Assembly (NCBI GenBank): GCA_030454085.1
Contig: JAKDJD010000013.1
Coordinates: 1 to 64,000 of the forward strand
Source: Kocuria sp.
Lineage (GTDB): Bacteria > Actinomycetota > Actinomycetes > Actinomycetales > Micrococcaceae
Direction of reading: 5' to 3'
DNA length: 64,000 nt
A program made the translations under genes and the position numbers. Positions 17,593 through 26,515 of the stretch are shown piece after piece; position 1 is the first letter of the stretch; every line of letters starts with the position of its first letter. The notes under the pieces are model-generated. The model ran no database searches. It saw nothing but the letters and a program-made list of their open reading frames with translations, and was not told where the DNA came from.

Positions 17593-18665
17593 GCACCGCA
17601 ACCGATCAGCGACCGGATGCCCCGGCGGCAGAAGCCGTCCGACGCGAGGTCGGATTCCTGCGTCGGCGGAGGAGCGTTCGTCCGGTGGCCATTGTCGTCG
17701 CCCTCGCCATCGGGCTGGTGGGGGTCTTCGCGATCCGCGTTCTTCTCGGAACCTACACGGTCGCGATCCCCGACTTCTTCTCGATTCTTGCCGGTCACTC
17801 CATTCCTGGGGCGGCCGGCGCGAAATTCATCGTCTTGCAGGACAAACTGCCTCACGCCGTCCTCGGAACTCTGGCGGGCTTGGCCTTCGGTTGCTCCGGC
17901 GCGGTCTTCCAGCTCCTCCTCCGCAACCCGCTCGCTAGCCCGGACATCATTGGGATCAACACCTCGGCGAGCCTCGGGGCCGTGGTGGCCGTCTCCATGT
18001 TCGGCGCTGCCGGAACGGGCATGGCGGCAGGCGGCCTCATCGGAGCCGTCGCATGTGTTGCGGTGATCTTCGGGCTTTCGGTGCAGCGGGAGAGCATGGT
18101 CGGAAACAGGTTCATCCTGATCGGTCTGGGAATTTCCGTTCTGGCCGTCGCCCTGACCAATTATCTGCTGTCCCGAGTCAACATCTACAAGGCCGCCGAC
18201 GCCGCGATCTGGTTGACCGGGTCCCTCGGATCATCCTCCTGGCAACGGATCTCCGTCCTCGGTCTCGTCCTGGTGATCGTGCTGCCGCTGATCGCGCTGT
18301 TTTCCAGGAACCTCCATGCGCTCGAAGTGGGGGACGAGATGGCGTCGGGCTTGGGCGTCCCTGTGGCGAGCACCCGGTGGCTCTACGTCGTCCTGGCCGT
18401 CCTGCTCGTGGCCTTCGCCGTCGCCATGACGGGTCCCATCACTTTCGTCGCTTTCGTGTCCGGTCCGATCGCCCGGAAATGCGTTGGCGGCAAGCATTCC
18501 CTCACCGCGTCCGCGCTGATTGGCGCGATCATCGTGGTGCTCGCAGACTTCGTGGCCGCCAACTTGATTCCGGGCGGTCGACTCCCCGTCGGCGTCGTGA
18601 CAGGCATCGTGGGTGCGCCCATCCTGCTCTGGCTTGTCGCCGCAGCCCAGAAAGAGAGGTCTTGA
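17589..18665 (+). CDS. FecCD-family siderophore ABC permease 2
   Basis: This 358-residue partner of the preceding permease carries the same family marks (FQLLLRNPLASPDIIG and GPITFVAFVSGPIAR). The GTG start overlaps the previous stop by four bases, which fixes the start despite a long open frame upstream. It and permease 1 would make the membrane channel for ferric siderophore import. Confidence 0.92.
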   Translation: MSTATDQRPDAPAAEAVRREVGFLRRRRSVRPVAIVVALAIGLVGVFAIRVLLGTYTVAIPDFFSILAGHSIPGAAGAKFIVLQDKLPHAVLGTLAGLAFGCSGAVFQLLLRNPLASPDIIGINTSASLGAVVAVSMFGAAGTGMAAGGLIGAVACVAVIFGLSVQRESMVGNRFILIGLGISVLAVALTNYLLSRVNIYKAADAAIWLTGSLGSSSWQRISVLGLVLVIVLPLIALFSRNLHALEVGDEMASGLGVPVASTRWLYVVLAVLLVAFAVAMTGPITFVAFVSGPIARKCVGGKHSLTASALIGAIIVVLADFVAANLIPGGRLPVGVVTGIVGAPILLWLVAAAQKERS

Positions 18666-18669
18666 TCCC

Positions 18670-19509
18670 ATGACCGCGACCCAGGCTCCCATCATGACCA
18701 GTACGTCCAAACCGGCCCAGAGCCTCCGCCTGTGCGCCGAATCCCTGACCCTGAATTACGGGGGCAGGAACATCGTCGAGAACTTGGACTTCGAGGTTCC
18801 CTCGGGGCAGGTGACCGCGATCATTGGTCCCAATGGGTGCGGCAAGTCCACGCTCCTGCGCGGCTTCTCGAGGCTGCTCAAGCCTGCGGGCGGTCGAGTC
18901 CGCCTGGACTCGAAGGACGTCTCCAAATACGGTTCCCGCGACTTCGCCCGGAGGGTCGGCCTCCTACCTCAGCACCCGATCGCCCCGGACGGCATCACGG
19001 TCGCGGATCTGGTCTCTCGCGGGAGATATCCCTATCAGGGAATGTTCTCCAAGGCGTCGCGCGAGGACGACGCCGCCGTCGCCTGGGCACTCGAGGCGAC
19101 GCACACCGAGCAACTGGCCGACCAGCCGGTGGCCGAGCTCTCGGGTGGTCAGCGTCAACGCGTCTGGATCGCGATGTCACTGGCCCAGGAAACTGACGTG
19201 TTGCTCCTCGACGAGCCGACCACGTACCTGGACCTCGCTCACCAGGTGGACCTGTTGGACTTGGTGGTCCGTCTCAACCGGTCGCGCGGCACGACCATGC
19301 TGCTCGTCCTCCACGAACTCAATCTCGCCGCGCGGTGTGCGGATCACCTGGTGGCCATGAAGGAGGGGCAGATCATGATGTCCGGTGCGCCGTCAGAGGT
19401 CCTCACCCGGGACAACCTGGCGGAGGTCTTCGGCCTTGACGCCGTCGTGTCACCGGATGCGAGCGGCTCACCCGTCGTCGTCCCCAGCCCAAGGAAGGAA
19501 ATGTCGTGA
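18670..19509 (+). CDS. Iron-siderophore ABC transporter ATP-binding protein
   Basis: This 279-residue ATPase of the FecE/FepC group has Walker A GPNGCGKST (about residue 56), the signature LSGGQRQR, Walker B VLLLDEPTTYLD and a switch His in LHELN. It powers import through the two FecCD permeases just upstream. The ATG at 18670 follows GAGAGG. An in-frame start further upstream would overlap the permease by about 50 bases and is less likely. Its stop overlaps the GTG of the siderophore-interacting protein (GTGA). Confidence 0.93.
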   Translation: MTATQAPIMTSTSKPAQSLRLCAESLTLNYGGRNIVENLDFEVPSGQVTAIIGPNGCGKSTLLRGFSRLLKPAGGRVRLDSKDVSKYGSRDFARRVGLLPQHPIAPDGITVADLVSRGRYPYQGMFSKASREDDAAVAWALEATHTEQLADQPVAELSGGQRQRVWIAMSLAQETDVLLLDEPTTYLDLAHQVDLLDLVVRLNRSRGTTMLLVLHELNLAARCADHLVAMKEGQIMMSGAPSEVLTRDNLAEVFGLDAVVSPDASGSPVVVPSPRKEMS

Positions 19510-20486
19510 GCAGAATTCCCATGGAGCTCTTCCAAGTGGAGGTCACCTCCGCGAAGAAGCTGAGCCGCGACTTCGTGCGAATCAGCCTGGCCTCCGAGCA
19601 ACTGAGCCGGCTCGCGGCTCCCGCCGGCGACGGCAACGAGCAGGTCCTGGACTCGTACATCAAGCTCTTTATCCCGCACCCGGACCGCACGGACCCCGTG
19701 GTTCCGGATCTTCACGACGCGTGGCGGAAAGAGTGGTTCGCGGCGTCGCCCGAGGAGCGCGGTGGGTGGATTCGAACCTATACGTTGCGGGATTCGCGAC
19801 CCTGGATCTCGGCCGAGGGCAAGAACGGTGTGGAAATCGATGTCGACTTCGTCCTTCATCCCCCCGAGGGCGCGGGCGAAGAGGGCCAACCGCCGGCCAT
19901 GGGGCCCGGAGCGTCGTGGGCCTCGTCCGCTCGGGTCGGAGACGGCCTGAGCTTCATCGGTCCGCCCCGGGACGGGCAGCTCTGGGCCATGTGGAAGCCG
20001 GAGCAGGCCGATACCGTCATCGTGTGCGCGGACGAAACGGCCGTTCCCGCGGCCATGTCGGTTCTGCGCACTCTCCCCACGGGCTGCAAAGCCCGTTTTC
20101 TGCTCGAAGTTCCGGAAGGCAACGGCGATTTGGTCGAGCACGCCGAGCCGCTTCTGTCTCGCGCACGTGAGAACAGCGACGTCGAACTCCACTGGCTGGA
20201 GCGGGGAGAAAACCGCGTCCGTGGGGCACTGACTCTTCAGGCCCTGCGCGAAATCCTGGAGCTCGAGCCCAAGGAGGAGGACGCCGACAGTCCTCTCGGG
20301 GTCAGGCTCCCCGCGGAGGAATTCGTGTGGCAGACGGCCGACCACCCCGGAAGCACATACGTATATCTCGCCGGGGAGGCCTCGGTCGTGCGCGCGGCCC
20401 GGCGCGTCTGCGCCAACGAAGCCGGAATCCCGAAGTCGAGCATCTCCTTCATGGGCTATTGGAAGGCGGGCCACGCCGAGTCCTGA
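19506..20486 (+). CDS. Siderophore-interacting protein (FAD-dependent ferric-siderophore reductase)
   Basis: This 326-residue protein is in the ViuB/SIP family of cytosolic flavoproteins that reduce imported ferric siderophores and release iron. The FAD-binding R-x-Y-T motif is present as RTYTLRD at about residue 90. The C-terminal SIP domain includes VYLAGEASVVRAARR and SISFMGYWKAGHAE, in which GYW is typical. The GTG start overlaps the ATPase stop, so it is translated as part of the uptake operon. Confidence 0.92.
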   Translation: MSRIPMELFQVEVTSAKKLSRDFVRISLASEQLSRLAAPAGDGNEQVLDSYIKLFIPHPDRTDPVVPDLHDAWRKEWFAASPEERGGWIRTYTLRDSRPWISAEGKNGVEIDVDFVLHPPEGAGEEGQPPAMGPGASWASSARVGDGLSFIGPPRDGQLWAMWKPEQADTVIVCADETAVPAAMSVLRTLPTGCKARFLLEVPEGNGDLVEHAEPLLSRARENSDVELHWLERGENRVRGALTLQALREILELEPKEEDADSPLGVRLPAEEFVWQTADHPGSTYVYLAGEASVVRAARRVCANEAGIPKSSISFMGYWKAGHAES

Positions 20487-20610
20487 TCCCGACGGCGTCG
20501 GAACCGTCCGTATTGCGATGCGTTGCACGCAGGCATAACGTCAATGACGAGGGGCTTTCCGACATGAGGAAAGGTCCGGAAACAACGTAGGCCGCATCGT
20601 AGGGAGAATT

Positions 20611-21468
20611 ATGTCCGACGCCAACCGGGAGGGGTCCGAGGACCGCACAGAAAGGGCCCCCATTCGGTACGTGGCCGTCGGCGACTCCTTCACCGAAGGC
20701 GTCGGGGACGTCGACGCCGACCGTCCCAACGGCGTCCGTGGGTGGGCCGACCGGGTGGCCGAACAGCTTACGCTCCGCTTCCCCCGGACGACGTACGCGA
20801 ACCTCGCCATCAGGGGGCGCACCATGGCGCCGATCCTGGATGAGCAGATCGATGCCGCCCTCGCGCTCGAGCCGACCCTCGTGAGCATCTACGCGGGCGG
20901 CAATGACATTCTGCGGCCCAGCGTGGACATCGACGACATGATGGTCGGCTATGAGGACGCCATCTCAAGGTTGCGTTCGAGCGGCGCGCACGTGCTGACG
21001 TTCACCGGATTCGATGCCAAGAACTTCTACGGAGTCTTCAAGGGCACCCGTGGGCGCGCCGCAATATACAACGAGTTGCTCCGGGAAATCGTGGATCGTC
21101 ATGGGCTGATCCTGGTCGACTACTGGCGCATGAGCAAGGAATTCTCAGACTCCCGGTATTGGGCTCCGGACCGCCTGCACATGAACACCCGCGGTCACAG
21201 GAAACTGGCGGGCAAGGTCCTGGAGGCCCTCGAGGTGACTCCGGCGGTGGACCTGGGGCTGGAGCCCTTGCCGCAGATGCGACAGGTTTCGCGCGTCCAG
21301 ACCACCAGAGCGAACGTCGAATGGGTCCGAGAATTCGCTCTTCCCTGGGTCGGGCGGAGGCTGCGAGGAACGTCGTCGGGGGACTCGATGTCACCCAGAT
21401 ACCCGGAATTGCAGAGCATGACGGTGACCGAATCCGAGCCGGGCGCGGCGTCAGAATCCGGTGATTAA
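20611..21468 (+). CDS. SGNH/GDSL-family hydrolase
   Basis: This 285-residue esterase/lipase-type enzyme has block I GDSFTEG (catalytic Ser), block III GGND (oxyanion Asn) and block V DRLHMN (catalytic Asp and His). There is no signal peptide, so it is probably cytosolic. The last 60 residues are a variable tail. The substrate is unknown; deacylation of lipids or sugars is typical of the family. GGGAG lies before the ATG. It is separated from the siderophore operon by 124 bases, in which I see no other gene. Confidence 0.88.
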   Translation: MSDANREGSEDRTERAPIRYVAVGDSFTEGVGDVDADRPNGVRGWADRVAEQLTLRFPRTTYANLAIRGRTMAPILDEQIDAALALEPTLVSIYAGGNDILRPSVDIDDMMVGYEDAISRLRSSGAHVLTFTGFDAKNFYGVFKGTRGRAAIYNELLREIVDRHGLILVDYWRMSKEFSDSRYWAPDRLHMNTRGHRKLAGKVLEALEVTPAVDLGLEPLPQMRQVSRVQTTRANVEWVREFALPWVGRRLRGTSSGDSMSPRYPELQSMTVTESEPGAASESGD

Positions 21469-21491
21469 GGCCATGTTCCGCGGACCGCAGG

Positions 21492-21520
21492 TTGCGATTG
21501 GTGCGCCAATTCCATAGTAT
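21492..21520 (+). promoter_or_regulatory. Promoter of the rpmB-rpmG-rpsN operon with a long leader
   Basis: TTGCGA (21492-21497) and TAGTAT (21515-21520) are separated by 17 bases. The implied transcript starts near 21527 and would carry about 215 untranslated bases before rpmB. I see no Zur-type operator nearby and no known leader motif, although the region is GC-rich enough to fold. Confidence 0.5.
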
Positions 21521-21743
21521 TTAACGCTGTCGTAGTGGTGAGTCCACCTCTCGGCACCGAATAAAGCTTCACCGTTATCCCGCGGCGGGGGCAGGGCCTG
21601 AAAATCTCACGCAGGCGCCTGTTCCACACTCTGTCCCGGCGAATAACCCGGTGCTCTAAGTAGGTGACGGAGCGCTCGGAAGGCAGCCCTCGTGGAAGCC
21701 ACAACTGCGCACCGTCATCGTGTCAACATTTGGAGGAGAAACT

Positions 21744-21980
21744 ATGGCAGCCGTCTGCCAGGTGACCGGAGCTGTTCCCGGCTTTGGACACAGCATTTCG
21801 CACTCGCACCGCCGCACCAAGCGTCGGTTCGATCCGAACATTCAGAAGAAGCGCTACTGGGTCCCGTCCCTTCGCCGCAATGTCACGCTGAACGTGTCCG
21901 CCAAGGGCATCAAGGTCATCGACAGCCGCGGGATCGACGCCGTCGTAGCCGACATCCTTGCACGCGGGGAGAAGATTTAA
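21744..21980 (+). CDS. rpmB: 50S ribosomal protein L28
   Basis: This 78-residue basic protein has the L28 signature ([19 protein letters not shown], then [10 protein letters not shown]). It has only one cysteine and so lacks the zinc-ribbon pairs of some L28 proteins. The ATG is set by GGAGGAG 5 bases upstream; a start at 21720 would lack it. It heads a tight operon with L33 and S14. Confidence 0.95.
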   Translation: MAAVCQVTGAVPGFGHSISHSHRRTKRRFDPNIQKKRYWVPSLRRNVTLNVSAKGIKVIDSRGIDAVVADILARGEKI

Positions 21981-21982
21981 GC

Positions 21983-22153
21983 ATGGCATCGAATACCAAG
22001 GACGTTCGTCCGATCATCAAGCTCAAGTCCACCGCCGGCACCGGTTACACCTACGTGACCCGCAAGAACCGCCGCAACAACCCGGACCGCCTGGTCATGA
22101 AGAAGTACGACCCGGTCGTCCGCAAGCACGTCGATTTCCGAGAGGAGCGCTAA
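21983..22153 (+). CDS. rpmG: 50S ribosomal protein L33
   Basis: This 56-residue protein has the L33 body ([20 protein letters not shown], then NRRNNPDRL) and contains no cysteine. It is therefore the zinc-independent form. It starts 2 bases after the rpmB stop. Confidence 0.95.
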   Translation: MASNTKDVRPIIKLKSTAGTGYTYVTRKNRRNNPDRLVMKKYDPVVRKHVDFREER

Positions 22154-22158
22154 GAGCT

Positions 22159-22464
22159 ATGGCCAAGAAGTCCAAGATCGCTCGTAACGAGCAGCGCAAG
22201 GTCATCGTTGAGCGCTACGCGGAAAAGCGTGCCGCCCTCAAGAAGACCCTTGTGGACGAGAACGCAACCCCGGAGGAGCGCGAGGAGGCCCGCCTGGGTC
22301 TGCAGAAGCTTCCCCGCAATGCTTCCCCCATCCGTATCCGTAACCGCGATCAGATCGATGGTCGTCCGCGCGGTACCTTCCAGAAGTTCGGTATCTCCCG
22401 CGTCCGCTTCCGCCAGATGGCGCATCGGGGCGAATTGCCGGGAATTACCAAGTCAAGCTGGTAA
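22159..22464 (+). CDS. rpsN: 30S ribosomal protein S14 (zinc-independent form)
   Basis: This 101-residue S14 is the long form without cysteines ([14 protein letters not shown] at the start, RFGISR-like [13 protein letters not shown] near the end). The zinc-binding form is about 61 residues. It starts 5 bases after rpmG. Organisms often use such copies under zinc limitation, but in many Micrococcales this form may be the only S14. The window cannot decide. Confidence 0.95.
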   Translation: MAKKSKIARNEQRKVIVERYAEKRAALKKTLVDENATPEEREEARLGLQKLPRNASPIRIRNRDQIDGRPRGTFQKFGISRVRFRQMAHRGELPGITKSSW

Positions 22465-22483
22465 TTTTTCGGGTGTAGGCCGG

Positions 22484-22489
22484 TATAGT
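22484..22489 (+). promoter_or_regulatory. Possible -10 element for the HU gene
   Basis: TATAGT lies 44 bases before the hup start codon in the spacer after rpsN. No convincing -35 hexamer is present at the right distance, so HU may also be read through from the ribosomal operon. Confidence 0.35.
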
Positions 22490-22532
22490 CGGCTGGAGCC
22501 AAGAAAATTCAAGTCTCAGGAGGGACACAGAT

Positions 22533-22817
22533 ATGGCTAAGAACCGTAGCGAACTCGTTTCCGAGGTTGCCGAGAAGTCGGGCATGAGCCAGGCCGCCGT
22601 CAACGGCGTTCTGGATGCTGTTTTCCAGGTTTTCGAATCCTCGGTTTCCAAGGGCGAGAAGATCACCATTCCCGGTTGGTTGTCCGTGGAGCGCACCGAT
22701 CGTGCAGCACGCACCGGTCGTAACCCCCAGACCGGCGAGGCCATCAAGATCCCCGCCGGCCACGGAGTCAAGCTGAGCGCTGGTTCCAAGCTGAAGGCAG
22801 CTGTTGCCAAGAAGTAG
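22533..22817 (+). CDS. hup: HU-family DNA-binding protein
   Basis: This 94-residue histone-like protein has the HU fold markers AKNRSELVSEVAEKSGMS (N-terminal helices) and the DNA-binding arm RTGRNPQTGEAIKIPA. It lacks the long Lys/Ala tail found on HupB of mycobacteria. AGGAGGG precedes the ATG. It is followed directly by a strong terminator. Confidence 0.95.
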   Translation: MAKNRSELVSEVAEKSGMSQAAVNGVLDAVFQVFESSVSKGEKITIPGWLSVERTDRAARTGRNPQTGEAIKIPAGHGVKLSAGSKLKAAVAKK

Positions 22818-22840
22818 TCATCCGACTGCAGACGCTTGAA

Positions 22841-22882
22841 GGCCCCGCATCCCTCACCAGGGATGCGGGGCCTTTCTCTTTT
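22841..22882 (+). terminator. Intrinsic terminator after hup
   Basis: GGCCCCGCATCCCT (22841-22854) pairs perfectly with 22859-22872 across a 4-base loop, followed by TTTCTCTTTT. This is the clearest classical terminator in the window. Confidence 0.92.
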
Positions 22883-23021
22883 CAGGGGTCGGGCCTCGTC
22901 CGTGTGAGCCGAGTGATTGCGCTGACAGGCAGGTCGGGATGAACTGAACCGTTGGTAGACTAGTCGGGGCGACGCGACCGCGTCGTCCCGGTCGACTGCC
23001 TCGCACGGAGGGGCTCAGGGG

Positions 23022-23669
23022 GTGGACGTTGTGGCTTCTCGCGCTGCGTCGCACCGTATCCCGCGTCTCGTCCGGGGCTGGTCCCTGGCTACCATCTCCA
23101 CTTTTTCCGGCGTGGTCTCACACGTTCTCGCGATGGGGCACGTCCCACCGGCGTCACTCGTCGCCGTGTGCTGGGCGCTGTCCGGCCTGGCGTGCGTACT
23201 CCTGTGTGGAGTCCGGCGTTCGGCCTTCTCCACGATCCTGAGCGTCGTCTCTTCCCAGGGGATCCTCCACTGGCTCTTCGCGCAGACGGGCCACGGCGTC
23301 GTCATGGCGCCCACCGGCGGGGAAGCGATGCCCGCGCACAGTCATCACATGATGCACGGCACCGGGTCCCTGACAGCGACCGTCAGTGGGCACGCGCCCG
23401 GGATGTCCTTCACCATGGTGACGACACACCTCGCGGCGGCCTGGCTGACCTACCTCGCGATACGCCGGGGCGATGCCGCACTGGCGGCGCTGTCACAAGC
23501 CATCCGCCTCGGCCTGGACCGAGTCGTTTCCTCGATTCCCCGAGCGAAGTCAATCGCTCCGGTCTTCCGGCCGCTGCCGGTCGGTCGCACGGTCCGTGTG
23601 CTCGTCAGGAAGGCCTACGCCGGACCGGTGCCTCTGCGCGGTCCGCCTTCTCTCCTCGCTTCCGTCTGA
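23022..23669 (+). CDS. His/Met-rich membrane protein at the head of the copper module
   Basis: This 215-residue protein has about four hydrophobic segments (about residues 20-40, 43-63, 66-86 and 125-147). Between the third and fourth is a loop of about 35 residues rich in His and Met, including AHSHHMMHG, a composition typical of copper-binding sites. A basic cytosolic tail follows. I do not know a named family for it, but its place upstream of CopC, PCuAC and CopD-CtaG suggests a role in copper handling. The GTG start has GGAGGGG 7 bases upstream; a second GTG 9 bases later is possible. Confidence 0.75.
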   Translation: MDVVASRAASHRIPRLVRGWSLATISTFSGVVSHVLAMGHVPPASLVAVCWALSGLACVLLCGVRRSAFSTILSVVSSQGILHWLFAQTGHGVVMAPTGGEAMPAHSHHMMHGTGSLTATVSGHAPGMSFTMVTTHLAAAWLTYLAIRRGDAALAALSQAIRLGLDRVVSSIPRAKSIAPVFRPLPVGRTVRVLVRKAYAGPVPLRGPPSLLASV

Positions 23670-23747
23670 AACCAATCACTCCGGGTCCTGCCGGGGGCGC
23701 TGAGCCCTGCCGTGCCCGGAGCACTCAGCGACACAAGAGAGAAGACC

Positions 23748-24398
23748 ATGGCTATTGCCGAACCCATCAAGAAAAAGACAACGACCCGTGCCGTGGCGCT
23801 CCGACGCGCCATGACCATTCCCACCATGATCGCCCTGGCGGCCTTCGCGCTCCTGATGAGCCCCACGGCCGCCCAGGCCCACGACCAGCTCGTGCAGTCC
23901 GATCCCGCCCAGGACACCTCGGTCAGCACAGCCCCGGATCACGTCACCCTGACCTTCTCCGGGAACATCACCCAGGTCGACAACGGCAACAAGGTCGTTG
24001 TCACGGATTCGCACGGCAAGACCGTGAGCAACGGAGAGACGACCGTCGAGGGGAAGGACGTCACCCAGAAGATCTCGTCGGACGCCGATAACGAGACCTA
24101 CAAGGTGGCCTGGCGTGTTGTCTCCCAGGACGGCCACCCGATCGAAGGTGTCTACAACTTCACCGTGGGCGACGGAGGCTCCGGCGACCAGGCGAAGCCC
24201 AGCAACGAGGCTTCTTCCGATTCGAGCGGTGGTTCCGATTCTTCGGATGCCGGCTCGAGCGATTCGGAGACCAAGGATTCCGGACTTCCCGTGTGGGTGA
24301 GCGCCCTCATCGGCGCGGTCATCGCCGTGGGCGTGCTGGCCGTCGTTGCGCTCCTGATCGCACGGGTCCGCGCGAAGAAGAACGACGAAGGGCGGTAG
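23748..24398 (+). CDS. CopC-domain copper-binding protein with C-terminal membrane anchor
   Basis: This 216-residue exported protein has a basic N-terminus, a hydrophobic core and a cleavage site AQA-HDQ. The mature protein would thus begin with His, the first ligand of the CopC copper(II) site. The CopC beta-sandwich (residues about 40-140) includes VTLTFSGNI and the AWRVVSQDGHPIEG motif, which holds the second conserved His. A Ser/Asp/Gly-rich linker leads to one C-terminal membrane helix and a KKN tail. ATG 23748 is preferred over one 36 bases upstream because GAGAGAAG lies just before it. It is probably extracytoplasmic and passes copper to CopD-CtaG. Confidence 0.88.
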   Translation: MAIAEPIKKKTTTRAVALRRAMTIPTMIALAAFALLMSPTAAQAHDQLVQSDPAQDTSVSTAPDHVTLTFSGNITQVDNGNKVVVTDSHGKTVSNGETTVEGKDVTQKISSDADNETYKVAWRVVSQDGHPIEGVYNFTVGDGGSGDQAKPSNEASSDSSGGSDSSDAGSSDSETKDSGLPVWVSALIGAVIAVGVLAVVALLIARVRAKKNDEGR

Positions 24399-24403
24399 GA
24401 ACA

Positions 24404-25108
24404 ATGTCGATTTTCAAGAAGACACGCATTCTCCTGGCGCCCGCTGTTCTCGCCGCCAGCGCGACCCTGGCCCTCACCGGATGCGGGGGCTCTCAGGACG
24501 CCAGCAGCACGAGTTCGGCATCGGCCTCCTCCGAAGCGAAGGGCTCCGGGGCCGGGCTGTCCGTCAAGGATCCCTGGGCCAAGGCGGCTGATTCCGGCAT
24601 GACTGCGGTGTTCGGGACGCTGGAGAACACGTCCGACCACGACGTCACTGTGGTGTCCGCCGAGACGAAGGCGGCCGGCAAGACCCAGCTGCACGAAACC
24701 GTGACCGACCCGAAGACCGGGGCTTCGTCCATGAAGGAGAAGGAAGACGGGTTCACGATCGGTAAGGGCAAGTCGATCGAGCTCAAGCCCGGGGGCAACC
24801 ACATCATGCTCATGGATCTGAAGTGCTCCTTGCTTGCTGGCGACAGCATCAAGGTCACCGTAAAGACCGCGGACGGGAAGAGCATGGACATCGATGCCCC
24901 GATCCGGGATTACAGCGGTGCGAAGGAGAACTACGATCCGGCGGAAGGATCCGGATCGTCGGCCGGACAGGACTCGAGCCAGGCTCCGGACGATCACTCC
25001 GGTCACGACATGAGTGAGCATTCCAGTCACGACATGGGTGAGCACTCCGACCACGATATGGGCGAAATGAGCGAGAGTTCGAGCAAGCTGCCCAGCTGCT
25101 CATCGTAG
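24404..25108 (+). CDS. PCuAC-family copper chaperone lipoprotein with His/Met-rich tail
   Basis: This 234-residue lipoprotein has the lipobox LTGC (Cys27) and a PCu(A)C domain of about 110 residues, in which His (TQLHETV), Met (ASSMKE) and the HxM pair in GGNHIMLM form the copper(I) site. In bacteria such proteins deliver copper to the CuA centre of cytochrome c oxidase. Unusually, the C-terminal 40 residues repeat a short His-Asp-Met unit (for example GHDMSEHSSHDMGEH), which would bind extra copper. The ATG lies 5 bases after the CopC stop, with AGGA before it. Streptomyces carries a comparable chaperone (ECuC) next to a DyP peroxidase gene. Confidence 0.88.
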   Translation: MSIFKKTRILLAPAVLAASATLALTGCGGSQDASSTSSASASSEAKGSGAGLSVKDPWAKAADSGMTAVFGTLENTSDHDVTVVSAETKAAGKTQLHETVTDPKTGASSMKEKEDGFTIGKGKSIELKPGGNHIMLMDLKCSLLAGDSIKVTVKTADGKSMDIDAPIRDYSGAKENYDPAEGSGSSAGQDSSQAPDDHSGHDMSEHSSHDMGEHSDHDMGEMSESSSKLPSCSS

Positions 25109-25120
25109 GGGAACGAGCCC

Positions 25121-26437
25121 ATGATCGACAGCACGAAGGAGCGGGCTCCCTGCGGGGGGTGGGGGCGCGGTTGTAAGCTGCGCGGCGGCGGGGCGAGTGC
25201 AGCGGGGGGGGCCGCGGGGGGGGCGAGCGTCTCGCTCGCCCGCCGCGGCGGCCACCACGGCTCTTCGGACGCCTCGGACGACTCAGGAAACCCCCAGGCC
25301 GCTTCGGGAGGTACCTCGCTTGCGGCCTCGACTGTGGCGTTCCACGGCAAGCGTCAGGCCGGCGTCGCGACGCCGGCTCCCGCGTACGGCAACTTCATCG
25401 GGCTTCGTCTCAGGGAGGGGACGACGTCGTCGGACGTCCGGCGCATGCTTCGGATCCTCACCGACGACGCCGCGTCTCTGACGTCCGGGAAAGGGCCGAT
25501 CAACGACCAGGAACCCGAATTGGCGAGCATCTCTGCCAATCTCACGATTACCTTCGGGTTCGGGGAAAAAATCTTCGACCTGGCCAATCCCGGGGCCAAA
25601 CCGTCCTGGCTCAAACCGCTTCCGGCTTTTGACAAGATCGACCGGCTGACCGACGAATACGGGCCGGCCGATCTTCTTCTGCAGATCTGCTGCGACGACA
25701 GAATGACGTTGGCGCACGCCCAGCGCATGCTGCTCAAGGAAATCCGCAGCTTCGGGCGAGTCCACTGGGTCCAGGAAGGTTTTCGCAATGCGGCGGGATC
25801 CCTGAAGAAGGGGACTACCATGCGGAATCTCTTCGGTCAGGTCGACGGAACGATCAACCCCAGCACCGAGGACTCGAGCATGGACGACGTCGTCTACGGA
25901 TCGGCGGACGGACTGGAACCCTGGATCGAGGGTGGAACCTCGCTGGTGATCCGGCGAATACACATGAACCTGGACACGTGGGACGAAGTCGACAATCCTG
26001 GGCGGGAGGACGCCGTCGGAAGAAAACTTTCCAACGGCGCACCCCTGACCGGCACGAAGGAGACCGACCCGGTGGACCTGACGGCCAAGACCCCGGTGGG
26101 TTTCCCCGTGGTCGCGGATTACGCGCACGTTCGCCGGGCGACGGCCCAAAGTCCGGTCGAACGCATCCTGAGACGGCCGTACAATTATGACCTGCCGGTC
26201 TCGAATGCGTCCGGGTTGTCCCAGTCCGGATCGTCCGAGGGTGGGGTGAGCCGAACAGGGCTCATCTTCGCGTCCTACCAGGCTGACCCGGTCAAACAAT
26301 TCGTGCCCATCCAGGAACGACTGGCCGAACTGGACATGCTCAACACGTGGACCGTCCCCATCGGTTCCGCAGTCTTCGCGATTCCTCCGGGATGCGACCA
26401 GAGCGGATTCATCGGGGACTTCCTTTTCGAGACGTAG
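25121..26437 (+). CDS. DyP-type heme peroxidase (aberrant N-terminus)
   Basis: This is a 438-residue dye-decolorising peroxidase. The DyP signature GQVDGT (239-244) supplies the distal Asp, His336 in DYAHVRRA is the likely proximal heme ligand, and the C-terminus has QFVPIQERLAELD and GSAVFAIPPG. Related enzymes (EfeB, DtpA) are exported by the Tat system. Here residues 11-42 read as Gly/Trp/Cys-rich sequence without a twin-arginine motif, encoded by runs of G. The h-region-like ASAAGGAAGGASVSLA remains. Base errors or indels there are likely, so the true start and signal are unsure. The gene lies between PCuAC and CopD-CtaG, as in the Streptomyces copper-trafficking locus. Confidence 0.85.
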   Translation: MIDSTKERAPCGGWGRGCKLRGGGASAAGGAAGGASVSLARRGGHHGSSDASDDSGNPQAASGGTSLAASTVAFHGKRQAGVATPAPAYGNFIGLRLREGTTSSDVRRMLRILTDDAASLTSGKGPINDQEPELASISANLTITFGFGEKIFDLANPGAKPSWLKPLPAFDKIDRLTDEYGPADLLLQICCDDRMTLAHAQRMLLKEIRSFGRVHWVQEGFRNAAGSLKKGTTMRNLFGQVDGTINPSTEDSSMDDVVYGSADGLEPWIEGGTSLVIRRIHMNLDTWDEVDNPGREDAVGRKLSNGAPLTGTKETDPVDLTAKTPVGFPVVADYAHVRRATAQSPVERILRRPYNYDLPVSNASGLSQSGSSEGGVSRTGLIFASYQADPVKQFVPIQERLAELDMLNTWTVPIGSAVFAIPPGCDQSGFIGDFLFET

Positions 26438-26515
26438 CGCTCGAAACTGCCTTGTCCCTGCCCCGGAGGGAGGGGCAAGGCAACGACTTCACCCACTTTT
26501 CGAACCGAGGATTTG

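Noticed and set aside
21469-21743. A Zur-type operator before the zinc-independent ribosomal protein genes
   Set aside because: No TGAAAATGATTTTCA-like palindrome was found in the region.
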